Assembly (NCBI RefSeq): GCF_008974225.1
Contig: NZ_BKZR01000031.1
Coordinates: forward strand, 1 to 43,059
DNA from: Weizmannia acidilactici
Lineage (GTDB): Bacteria; Bacillota; Bacilli; Bacillales; Bacillaceae_C
Reading direction: 5' to 3'
DNA: 43,059 nt
Below, one piece after another: positions 22,942 through 30,433 of the stretch. The stretch's first letter is position 1, and every line of letters begins with the position of its first letter. The notes beneath the pieces are model-generated. The model saw only the letters and a list, made by a program, of their open reading frames with translations. It was not told where the DNA came from and did not search any database. The position numbers and the translations under genes were made by a program.

Positions 22942-23581
22942 AACGCACCTTCTTTTCTAACCATGTCAGTATGATGGACAGCGGAATTAAAATGACAGCA
23001 TACGCCAGCACGAGCAATGACAAGTACTCGTTTGTGTGGTAGTACATACCGATTAAGTCAAGTGCCGTATTGGTCAATTCCGGAATGGCAAGGACTGTAA
23101 AAATGGAAGTTTCCTTGATTAAAAAAATGACGTTTGCGGCAAACGCAGGGACGCTGAGCATCAATCCCTGGGGAAAAACGATATAGCGTGCCAGCTGAAA
23201 CTGGTTCAGCCCAATCGCGAGCCCTGACTCAACCTGTGTTTTCGGCACGCCGTTCAGTCCGCCGGAAAACCCTTCAGCCATATAACTGCCCCCCAGAAAA
23301 ATAAGGCCGATAATCCCGCAGATTTCAGCGGGAAATTTTATCCCGACCTGCGGCAGACCGTAATAAAGGAAAAATAACTGAATCAATAATGGCGTGTTCC
23401 GCGACAATTCTACATAAGCCGAAACGATCTGCCGCAATACCGGAACCTTAAAATACTGAACAAAACTGCACAACAAGCCTGCAACGGCCGCACCAAGAAT
23501 GCCGAAAAACGAAAGCCGCAAAGTCAGCCAGAATCCCTTAATAAATATAGGCATGCTTTGCTGTATAACGGTCCAGTCCAT
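22922..23581 (-). CDS. Polar amino-acid ABC transporter, permease 1
   Basis: The 219-residue subunit is homologous to permease 2, with the coupling loop ESGLAIGLNQFQLARYIVFPQG (about residue 133) and ELSRNTPLLIQLFFLYYGLPQ (about 58). I choose the ATG at 23581 because AAAGGAGGGATGAG lies just before it; the longer frame to 23671 overlaps the leader ORF. It is the first gene of the four-gene operon. Upstream lie a possible 27-codon leader frame and a terminator-like hairpin, so expression may be attenuated. Confidence 0.88.
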   Translation of the reverse strand: MDWTVIQQSMPIFIKGFWLTLRLSFFGILGAAVAGLLCSFVQYFKVPVLRQIVSAYVELSRNTPLLIQLFFLYYGLPQVGIKFPAEICGIIGLIFLGGSYMAEGFSGGLNGVPKTQVESGLAIGLNQFQLARYIVFPQGLMLSVPAFAANVIFLIKETSIFTVLAIPELTNTALDLIGMYYHTNEYLSLLVLAYAVILIPLSIILTWLEKKVRYGTFGN

Positions 23582-23646
23582 CTCATCCCTCCTTTTGGCA
23601 AAATCCCATATAGCAGTTGAACAGCCTGGACTGCAAAATGCAGACA

Positions 23647-23730
23647 CTAGGTGGAATCCGTGCTCATGCACTCAACAAACCAGATATGTAGAGATAAAAA
23701 TGTTGCTTTGTCGAATATTCCGAATTTCAC
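23647..23730 (-). CDS. Possible short leader ORF before the ABC operon
   Basis: A frame of 27 codons starts with GTG at 23730 (VKFGIFDKATFLSLHIWFVE, then CMSTDST) and ends 65 bases before permease 1. A very strong AAGGAGGGAG touches the GTG, which is closer than usual. It contains no run of one amino acid, so it is not a classic attenuator peptide. The ribosome site could serve another start or a regulatory role. Confidence 0.3.
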   Translation of the reverse strand: MKFGIFDKATFLSLHIWFVECMSTDST

Positions 23731-23762
23731 CTCCCTCCTTTCTTTTCCCATCCAGCAGACAC

Positions 23763-23793
23763 AAAAAAGGCCGTTTCCCGCATAAGAAAACGA
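23763..23793 (-). terminator. Terminator-like hairpin upstream of the ABC operon
   Basis: In the minus sense GTCGTTTTC and GAAACGGC (23793-23770) form a stem followed by CTTTTTTG. No intact gene lies upstream on this strand until mqo, so it may be a leader attenuator of the importer. Bases 23794-24100 show nothing else I can support. Confidence 0.55.
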
Positions 23794-24100
23794 CTTTACT
23801 CTTTTCGAGTATGTTGTTGTTTTCTTATCTTTACAGATGGATATCTGCTGGAATTAACACCATACATTTAAAAATGCTGGTTGTCGGGTTTCATTGGGCC
23901 AGTCCCTCCACCACTCTTGATAAGAAATATTCATTATTTTAGCAACATCTTTATTTTACTGAATCTGAATATAAAAATCAATATATTCCAATTGATTTTA
24001 TCGGATTTGTCTCACACAGGAACAGCCGCCATGGTGATTGCAGCAAGGGTAAAAAAGAAATATGATCCCAATTACGAAAGTAAAATTGTAATTTAAAATA

Positions 24101-24402
24101 AAAAAAGGGCCCCATCCTTTGGTATAATTGAGTTTAACCAAAACTAAAAAACCAAGAAAGGGGGCACCTTTTCTGAATGTAATGCCGTTGAAGGCAAATT
24201 TGGTGAAGGCAAGCGTAAATACGGGCTGGACCTTATTCGAGCACGCCTTCAGGAGACAAGTGAAACAGTTGTAGCTCTCCAATTTCTCATCATGAACCTG
24301 GAGCGAAAGCTCAGAGTTCTTTTTTTGAAGTTTTTACAAAACACTATTTTGTCTTTTGATAACCGAATTTTGGCTTGCATCTGATTCATTCAGCAAGCCC
24401 TA
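24101..24402 (+). mobile_element. Internally deleted IS1182-like element
   Basis: The left part (24107-24168) has an inverted repeat GGGCCCCATCCTTTGGT / ACCAAGAAAGGGGGCACC that includes a ribosome site. It joins directly to the last 70 codons of a transposase (24172-24384), containing AVEGKFGEGKRKYGLDLIRA, RLQETSETVVALQFLIMNLE and then RKLRVLF, which is typical of the C-terminus of IS1182-type enzymes. The right end CAGCAAGCCCTA (24391-24402) follows. The middle of the gene is lost, so it cannot move by itself. Confidence 0.75.
24172..24384 (+). pseudogene. Transposase C-terminal fragment
   Basis: The frame has no start codon of its own. It keeps the YREK-like region of the DDE catalytic core (EGKFGEGKRKYG) and the conserved C-terminal helix, then stops at TGA 24382-24384. 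The N-terminal domain and the first catalytic aspartates are missing. Confidence 0.75.
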
Positions 24403-24757
24403 TTTACTTTAAACAATTTTACGGAAAAGCCAAAACATTTTTTAATTTATTGAAAAAACAGGCCAAACATACTATCGAAATGATACTTTCGTCAATGTCA
24501 TTGCTTGGGCTTTGTACACTGACTTAAGAATAAGCTGCAGAGAGTAAATCCATTCGCCATTACATTTATTATATGATTCCGGAAGCCTCTCTAACTGCGA
24601 ATATTGAAAAAAGAACCTTCAATCCAAAGATTGATCAATGGTTCTATGTTTTATTTTCAATGATGTTCTATTCCAATTCTTTAAGTAGAAACAATTGTCC
24701 ATTGAAGAAAAATTGTTTAACTTTTTCGTTCAGTCCCTTTGTTCCGCATCCAAAGCA
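24403..24757. other. AT-rich gene-free stretch
   Basis: About 355 bases with no supportable gene, promoter or clear terminator. A weak inverted repeat AACAATTGTCCATTGAAGAAAAATTGTT (two arms AACAATT/AATTGTT, near 24691-24718) could end mqo transcription, without a clear T-run. Confidence 0.4.
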
Positions 24758-26260
24758 TTAATGATAAACCGGTTCTTTTTCGCTCAGGCCAAGCGTCTGT
24801 GCTGTCGTAGTACGAATTTCTTGAAGAAGCTCCGGATTTTCCGCCAGTGACACGCCATAAGAAGGAATCATTTCTTTTATTTTCGGTTCCCACGCTTTCA
24901 TATGTTGCGGGAAACATTTTTCGATTACCTCAAGCATCACGTGAACAGCAGTCGAAGCACCCGGAGAAGCACCAAGCAATGCAGCTACCGATCCATCAGC
25001 GGCAGTGACAACTTCCGTACCAAATTGTAGTGTTCCTTTACCGCCAGCCTCAGTATCTTTGATCACTTGTACTCGTTGGCCGGCTACCACGATATCCCAG
25101 TCCTCAAGTTTGGCGTTCGGGATAAACTCCCGTAACGTTTCCAGACGCTTTTCATTTGATAACAAAAGCTGCTGGATCAGGTATTTTATCAATGGGACGT
25201 TTTTTGCACCTGACGCTAACATCGTGAAAACATTATTCGGTTTTACAGAACCTAATAAATCAAAATTTGAACCTGTTTTTAAGAACTTTGGCGAGAAGCC
25301 GGCAAAAGGCCCAAACAGCAACGATTTTTTATGATCAATATATCTTGTATCAAGATGCGGAACCGACATTGGAGGAGCACCGACCTTCGCTTTACCGTAT
25401 ACTTTTGCATGATGCCGCGCTACAACTTCCGGATTTTTGCATACCATAAATAATCCGCTTACCGGGAACCCTCCAATATGTTTTGATTCAGGAATACCGG
25501 TTTTTTGCAGTAAAGGCAGACTTCCGCCCCCAGCACCGATAAAGACGAATTTTGCAGTGTGGTATTCGATTTTACCGTTTTTGATATCATGCACTTTCAC
25601 TTCCCACAAGCCTTCGCGGGTACGCTTAATATCCTTCACGATGTGCTTGTAGTTGACCTCGACGTTTGTATTCTTTAAGTGGTCAAACAACATGCGTGTT
25701 AAAGCGCCAAAATTGACATCAGTCCCGAAATCGATTTTTGTTGCCGCTATCGGTTCATTCAATGTACGGCCTTCCATGATAAGCGGAATCCATTCCTTCA
25801 GTTTTTCCGGGTCATCTGAAAATTCCATCCCTTTAAACAGGGGATGGCTTGACAGCGCTTTAAAACGTTTTTTTAAAAAAGTAACATTTTTTTCCCCTTG
25901 AACTAAACTCATATGAGGAATTGGCCTGATAAAGTCCCGCGGATTACTGATCAGCTTGCTGTTTACAAGATAAGACCAAAACTGTCTTGAAAGCTGAAAC
26001 TGTTCATTAATTTTTACAGCCTTGCGAATATCTACAGATCCGTCAGATTTCTCGGGTGTATAGTTGAGTTCGCACAGCGCAGAATGGCCCGTACCCGCAT
26101 TATTCCATTCGTTTGAGCTTTCTTCCCCTGGGTTTGCGAGTTTCTCAAACACTGTGATTTCCCATTCCGGTGCTAACTCCTTCAACAATGTTCCTAAAGT
26201 CGCGCTCATGATTCCGGCACCAATTAAGATAGCGTCTGTTTTTTCCTGTCTGTTACTCAT
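24758..26260 (-). CDS. mqo: Malate:quinone oxidoreductase
   Basis: Mqo is a peripheral membrane FAD enzyme that oxidises malate to oxaloacetate and reduces quinone, replacing or joining malate dehydrogenase in the citric acid cycle. The 500-residue protein begins with the FAD dinucleotide fold DAILIGAGIMSATLG (residues 9-23) and shows WNNAGTGHSALCELNYTP (about 50), FIGAGGGSLPLLQKTGIPE (about 255) and ALLGASPGASTAVHVMLEV (about 445), all family hallmarks. GGAGAAGG lies before the ATG at 26260, so the longer frame to 26323 is rejected. It is a single gene with its own promoter and a possible CcpA site. Confidence 0.93.
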   Translation of the reverse strand: MSNRQEKTDAILIGAGIMSATLGTLLKELAPEWEITVFEKLANPGEESSNEWNNAGTGHSALCELNYTPEKSDGSVDIRKAVKINEQFQLSRQFWSYLVNSKLISNPRDFIRPIPHMSLVQGEKNVTFLKKRFKALSSHPLFKGMEFSDDPEKLKEWIPLIMEGRTLNEPIAATKIDFGTDVNFGALTRMLFDHLKNTNVEVNYKHIVKDIKRTREGLWEVKVHDIKNGKIEYHTAKFVFIGAGGGSLPLLQKTGIPESKHIGGFPVSGLFMVCKNPEVVARHHAKVYGKAKVGAPPMSVPHLDTRYIDHKKSLLFGPFAGFSPKFLKTGSNFDLLGSVKPNNVFTMLASGAKNVPLIKYLIQQLLLSNEKRLETLREFIPNAKLEDWDIVVAGQRVQVIKDTEAGGKGTLQFGTEVVTAADGSVAALLGASPGASTAVHVMLEVIEKCFPQHMKAWEPKIKEMIPSYGVSLAENPELLQEIRTTTAQTLGLSEKEPVYH

Positions 26261-26339
26261 GATAACCTTCTCCTTATCCCCTGTATTTGCAATATGATCC
26301 AGGCGCTCCTTCCCGTTACACAAATGGCAGGTGCAACCC

Positions 26340-26353
26340 GGGAAAACGCTTTA
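26340..26353 (-). promoter_or_regulatory. Candidate cre (CcpA) site before mqo
   Basis: The minus strand reads AAAGCGTTTTCC within 14 bases that match the cre consensus at about 11 positions. It lies between promoter and start codon, where CcpA binding blocks elongation. Weak evidence. Confidence 0.3.
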
Positions 26354-26382
26354 TGAGTCTTAATATAATAATATCATATTTT

Positions 26383-26412
26383 ATTATAATTCTTTAGAAT
26401 AATGATAAACAA
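26383..26412 (-). promoter_or_regulatory. Promoter of mqo
   Basis: Minus-strand TTGTTT (26407-26412) and TATAAT (26383-26388) with 18 bp spacing in AT-rich DNA, about 120 bp before the start. Confidence 0.5.
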
Positions 26413-26463
26413 TTTGACAATGGAAATATGAGGAAGAAGTCTTTTGCAAAGACCGAGAAACAC

Positions 26464-26514
26464 AAAAAACCAAATCCTTAACTCAACTTCTTAAAATGGT
26501 TAAGGCTTTGGTTT
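26464..26514 (-). terminator. Terminator of rlmH
   Basis: In the minus sense AAACCAAA-CCTTAAC pairs with GTTAAGG-TTTGGTTT with one bulge per arm and is followed by TTTTTTG. It ends 33 bases beyond the rlmH stop. Confidence 0.75.
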
Positions 26515-26546
26515 ACGCTACAACCTGCATCGTCCCATTATCGACG

Positions 26547-27026
26547 TTACTTATGGTACGGTTCATTCCTGATAATCCGGAACGCGCGGTAGATCTGTTC
26601 CAGTAAAATCAAGCGCATCAACTGGTGCGGGAAGGTCATTTTGGAAAAGGAGAGGCTTTCGTTGCCCCGCTGCATGACTTCACGGCTTAAGCCAAGGCTG
26701 CCGCCGATGACAAAAGTGATTTTGCTTTTGCCGTATGTCGCCAAATGATCAATCATATCCGCCAATTCTTCCGATGTTTTCATTTTACCCTCGATCGCAA
26801 GCGTGATCACATAGGTATCCGGGCTGATTTTGGCGAGAATCCTTTCGCCTTCTTTTTGTTTCACAATTTCCATCTCGGCTTCGCTCAACACTTCTGGCGC
26901 TTTTTCATCCGGAACTTCGATGATGTCCACTTTTGCATAAGCAGAAAGCCTTTTCAAATACTCTCCAATCCCTTGTTTTAAATATTTTTCTTTCAATTTT
27001 CCTACTGAAAGAATCGAGATATTCAC
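26547..27026 (-). CDS. rlmH: 23S rRNA (pseudouridine1915-N3)-methyltransferase
   Basis: RlmH methylates pseudouridine 1915 of 23S rRNA on the 70S ribosome, using S-adenosylmethionine. The 159-residue SPOUT-class protein shows the family's knotted C-terminal segment with FVIGGSLGLSREVMQR (about residues 104-119), FSKMTFPHQLMRLILLEQIYRAFRI and the terminal NEPYHK. Size and sequence match Bacillus YydA, also found between the wal locus and the left flank. It has its own terminator; the GTGGGGGTAAG upstream serves as ribosome site. Confidence 0.93.
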   Translation of the reverse strand: MNISILSVGKLKEKYLKQGIGEYLKRLSAYAKVDIIEVPDEKAPEVLSEAEMEIVKQKEGERILAKISPDTYVITLAIEGKMKTSEELADMIDHLATYGKSKITFVIGGSLGLSREVMQRGNESLSFSKMTFPHQLMRLILLEQIYRAFRIIRNEPYHK

Positions 27027-27269
27027 AACTTACCCCCACCTTACCCACAAGCTATTGACATAAGTTATCCACATATTCACAAAAACTATCCACATTTTGT
27101 GTGGGAATACCCGTTCCATACAAGATATATTCCATCATTTTTCGCTGTTCACAGGCTGTTAATATTCTTTTTTTCGAGCAATTTCAACAAATATTATTAT
27201 TTCCTTACCATTTTTCTTCAAAAATGGCCCCTTTATCCTGGCCTCATTGCCTTATTTTACTTATCCACA
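27019..27269. promoter_or_regulatory. Cluster of DnaA boxes between rlmH and htrC
   Basis: Perfect DnaA boxes TTATCCACA occur at 27065-27073 and 27261-27269. One-mismatch boxes are ATATTCACA (27019-27027 and 27073-27081), TTACCCACA (27041-27049) and CTATCCACA (27086-27094), all in the same orientation. This density is far above chance and lies in an intergenic region, as for the DnaA-box clusters known outside oriC in B. subtilis. It may titrate DnaA or regulate rlmH. Confidence 0.7.
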
Positions 27270-27292
27270 CAGGAAACCCACTACATGATCCC

Positions 27293-27323
27293 AAAAAAGG
27301 AAGGAAAAGCATTTCGCCTTTCC
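27293..27323 (-). terminator. Probable terminator of htrC
   Basis: Minus-sense GGAAAGGC and GCTTTTCC (27303-27323) form a stem with loop GAAAT and are followed by TTCCTTTTTT, 12 bases after the stop. Confidence 0.55.
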
Positions 27324-27334
27324 TCCCCATTCTA

Positions 27335-28609
27335 TTAGTTGGATCCTGAAGCTGTCGCTAACGTCAATGTAAATGTTTTCGATTGCCCGTTCCGGTACAC
27401 GGTGACGCTCATCTTATCTCCAGGCTGTTTATGTTCATACAAGTATTTCCTCAATCCAATGATGTTGTCGATCTTATGGCCGTCCAATTTATAGATGACA
27501 TCAAACTCTTTCAGGCCCGCTTTATCGGCTGGGGAGCCGTTCTGGACTGCTCCAATTACAACACCGGTTGTAACATTGCTCGGCAGTTTTAATGTTTCCT
27601 GCTGCTGGTAAGCCGAAATATCAGAGACATTTTCAATTCCAACTCCCAACGCCGGGCGGACAATTTTACCTTTTGTTTCCAATTGGTTGATGACCGTTTT
27701 CGCCGAATTGATCGGAATCGCAAAACCGATCCCTTCAACAGACTCATTTGAAATTTTCATTGAGTTGATGCCGACAACCTGGCCGGAAATATTGATTAAA
27801 GCACCACCGCTGTTCCCAGGGTTGATCGCGGCATCGGTTTGAATGACTTCTTCCTGCCAATCTTCCGTTCCGTCTTCATCTATATCAACTGGGACAGTGC
27901 GGTTAAGCCCGGATACGATTCCTTGCGTCACTGATCCAGCAAATTCTTCACCAAGCGGGTTCCCGATCGCGATGACCGTTTCCCCAAGTTTTAATGCATC
28001 CGAATCGCCGAATTGGGCAACCGTTGTCACGTTGCTGCCGTCAATTTCAAGCACAGCCAGGTCGGTCCATTTATCGCCGCCAACTAATTTGGCGGAAAGC
28101 TTTTTGCCGTTGTACAATGTTACCTCTAAAGAATTGGCCCCTTCAATGACGTGGTAATTCGTGACCACATATGCCTTATCCCCGGATTTTTTATAAATAA
28201 TCCCTGAACCGGATCCTGCTTCTTGGGAAGAGGAAGAGGAAGAACTCGAATCCTGGCCGTAAAAATCCTGGTTTGACCAAATACTCTGTTTTTGGATATT
28301 CGTTACGCCGACAACAGCTTTTTCCGCGTTTGAGACAGCTTTCGTAATATCCGTTGTGACTTTCAGGGATACCGATTTTGAAGTGGTCGGCGTGGCAGTG
28401 CTTGTATTCGCTGCAGAATTTGATTCAACAGATGCGGAATCTGTTTCCGTCCCAGTTTTCCCTAAAATGCTCGGGAAAAGGAGCGCTACAATTAATGCCC
28501 CGACAATGACGCCGATTAAACTGGAGAGAAAATAGCCGAATTTGGCTCCGCGTCGCCCTCTCTCATTTGATCTCATTTGACCGTTTTGATCGTCATCATA
28601 ATATCCCAT
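27335..28609 (-). CDS. htrC: HtrA-like serine protease with PDZ domain
   Basis: This 424-residue membrane-anchored protease degrades or refolds damaged secreted proteins. It has a short cytoplasmic N-terminus, one membrane helix (about 26-48), a Ser/Thr-rich linker, a trypsin-like domain with H153 (TNYHVIEG), D183 (WTDLAVLEI) and S267 (NPGNSGGAL), and a C-terminal PDZ domain (about 325-415). A run of eight serines occurs near 121-128. The ATG at 28609 follows AAAGGATG at 7 bases. Position after walJ matches B. subtilis HtrC/YyxA. A separate -10 TATAAT (minus, 28722-28727) preceded by tandem TTTTTARTAA repeats suggests its own promoter. Confidence 0.9.
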   Translation of the reverse strand: MGYYDDDQNGQMRSNERGRRGAKFGYFLSSLIGVIVGALIVALLFPSILGKTGTETDSASVESNSAANTSTATPTTSKSVSLKVTTDITKAVSNAEKAVVGVTNIQKQSIWSNQDFYGQDSSSSSSSSQEAGSGSGIIYKKSGDKAYVVTNYHVIEGANSLEVTLYNGKKLSAKLVGGDKWTDLAVLEIDGSNVTTVAQFGDSDALKLGETVIAIGNPLGEEFAGSVTQGIVSGLNRTVPVDIDEDGTEDWQEEVIQTDAAINPGNSGGALINISGQVVGINSMKISNESVEGIGFAIPINSAKTVINQLETKGKIVRPALGVGIENVSDISAYQQQETLKLPSNVTTGVVIGAVQNGSPADKAGLKEFDVIYKLDGHKIDNIIGLRKYLYEHKQPGDKMSVTVYRNGQSKTFTLTLATASGSN

Positions 28610-28842
28610 TGCGCACCATCCTTTCTGTAAAGGTGAGAAAAATCTGAAAGGAAAGGGCAGCGCAAGCGTTTCTGTAAAACCACCCCGCTTTAGCCGCCGA
28701 CTCTCCAATATTCTTGATTTCATTATAAGTGCCGATTATTAAAAATTACTAAAAAATCATTTGCTTTTTCGTCTAAATAAAAAGAAAACTTCCCTGACAC
28801 GTATTGTATTTCCAAATCAGGCGATTTTCAAACTCTTTGCTT

Positions 28843-29637
28843 TTACACAGCAGTTAAATTTGTCGGGATTTTCGGGTCCGTATCGTATAACTCAAATGCT
28901 TCGCCGACTGCCAAGCCCTGCTGCTGGAGAGTTTGGGATACAGCCATACGCGCAAGTTCTTTCATGTTGTTATCTTTGCTTAAATGGGCCAGGTATATAC
29001 GTTTTGTGCGGTCGCCGATTACTTCGCTCATTGCAAGGGCGGCATCCTCATTGGACACATGACCGACATCGCTCAAAATGCGCTGTTTGACGCTCCACGG
29101 GTACCGCCCCATCCTGAGCATTTCAACATCGTGGTTGCTTTCGAAAATAAAGACATCCGCATTTGCAATCGTGCCCTTCATGCGATCGCTGACATACCCG
29201 GTATCCGTGATAATGACTAATTTTTTTCCGTTTTCATGGAAAATATAAAACATCGGCTGGATGGCATCATGGGAAACGCCGAATGATTCAATCTGCAGGC
29301 TCCCGAACGATTGGACAGACTCCATGCCGAAAGAAAACTTCAGGTCGGTTGGAATCTCTCCAATCATGCCTTCCATGGCCGACCATGTTTTATCATTTGC
29401 ATAAATCGGGAGCTGGTATTTCCGCGCCAGCACCCCGATTCCTTTAATATGGTCGCTGTGTTCGTGCGTGACAAGAATCCCGCTTAAATCCGCAATATTT
29501 CGGCCGATTTGCCGGAAAAGCTGCTCCATTTGCTTTCCGCTCAGGCCTGCGTCCACTAAAAAGGCATGCTGTTCTGTTTCTACATATACTGCATTGCCCG
29601 TACTTCCGCTTGCGAGTACGCTAAATTGCATTGACAT
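28843..29637 (-). CDS. walJ: WalJ metallo-beta-lactamase-fold protein
   Basis: WalJ (YycJ) is a cytoplasmic metallo-beta-lactamase-fold hydrolase, described as a DNA exonuclease family, of the wal operon, linked in streptococci and bacilli to cell-wall and replication coordination. The 264-residue protein shows SGSTGNAVYVE at the N-terminus, the metal motif THEHSDHIKG (about 60), ITDTGYVS (about 148), ESNHD (about 170) and LAHLSKDNN near 219. GGGGAGGAT precedes the ATG at 29637; the longer frame is unlikely. It follows walI by 16 bases. Confidence 0.9.
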   Translation of the reverse strand: MSMQFSVLASGSTGNAVYVETEQHAFLVDAGLSGKQMEQLFRQIGRNIADLSGILVTHEHSDHIKGIGVLARKYQLPIYANDKTWSAMEGMIGEIPTDLKFSFGMESVQSFGSLQIESFGVSHDAIQPMFYIFHENGKKLVIITDTGYVSDRMKGTIANADVFIFESNHDVEMLRMGRYPWSVKQRILSDVGHVSNEDAALAMSEVIGDRTKRIYLAHLSKDNNMKELARMAVSQTLQQQGLAVGEAFELYDTDPKIPTNLTAV

Positions 29638-29653
29638 GTTATCCTCCCCAATA

Positions 29654-30433
29654 TTATTGATCATTCTCCAGCTGATTGACTTGTCCTTCAAAGGCATTGA
29701 CAAACAGGTGCTCGGTTTCATTATCATGCTCTACAGTAAAATGCCATGTCGGCACCAGTACCTGCAGCTCGGGCACCCTTGTATAGTATCCGAGTTCCGC
29801 TTTCGTTACTTTGCTGTTCGGCTTCAGCATGCCTTTCTTGTACAGGGCTTCAAGTGCCTTTATCGCCGACAAAGTTTCTTCTTCTTCCCGATATTTTTTT
29901 ATATTGGTTAAATACGTCTGGTCATAAGACACGATTTCATTCTGATCATCCAAATATACCGTCAATTGTGCGCTTTTATTGTTAAAAATCATTTTGCCGT
30001 TATACGTTTCATAAAAGACAGCCTGGTTCAGGTCTTGATCGTAATTCCAAAGTTTATAGCGGCTGCCGTAAAGCATATTTTCCCGCACAACCGCCTCCAA
30101 TTGGTTCGCCTCCACTTTTTTGCCGAGCTTCACCGGCTTGTCAAAAGCAGCACTGATTTTATTCCGGCTGACAATTTTCGCCTGTTGGTTCTTCAATTTT
30201 TTAATGTCTTTCGTAGTAAAAACTTTTTCTTCGGCGCTGATATAAGGCCGCTTTTCTTTTCCTTTCGGCAGATCGACATATGTAATATTGGCAGCTTTCA
30301 AGCTTTGTTCACCGGTTGGGTCGATGACTTCCAACTGGTTTTTCACGTGTTTTTGATACAACTGGTAGGAAAGAAATAGATCGAGGATCAGGAAAACAAG
30401 GATAAAAATTGTTTTCGTCTTACTCCAATCCAT
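29654..30433 (-). CDS. walI: WalI (YycI) regulator of WalK
   Basis: WalI is a bitopic membrane protein that, with WalH, binds and restrains the WalK sensor kinase. The 259-residue protein has one N-terminal membrane helix (TIFILVFLILDLFLSYQLY, about 7-25) and an extracytoplasmic YycI domain rich in Tyr/Glu. I choose the ATG at 30433, six bases after AGGGGGGG; the ATG at 30439 touches the site and homologues begin MDW. It overlaps the walH stop by 14 bases. Confidence 0.9.
   Translation of the reverse strand: MDWSKTKTIFILVFLILDLFLSYQLYQKHVKNQLEVIDPTGEQSLKAANITYVDLPKGKEKRPYISAEEKVFTTKDIKKLKNQQAKIVSRNKISAAFDKPVKLGKKVEANQLEAVVRENMLYGSRYKLWNYDQDLNQAVFYETYNGKMIFNNKSAQLTVYLDDQNEIVSYDQTYLTNIKKYREEEETLSAIKALEALYKKGMLKPNSKVTKAELGYYTRVPELQVLVPTWHFTVEHDNETEHLFVNAFEGQVNQLENDQ

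Noticed and set aside
23998..24282. 94-codon minus-strand frame
   Set aside because: It is antisense to the IS1182-like transposase fragment and its hairpin.
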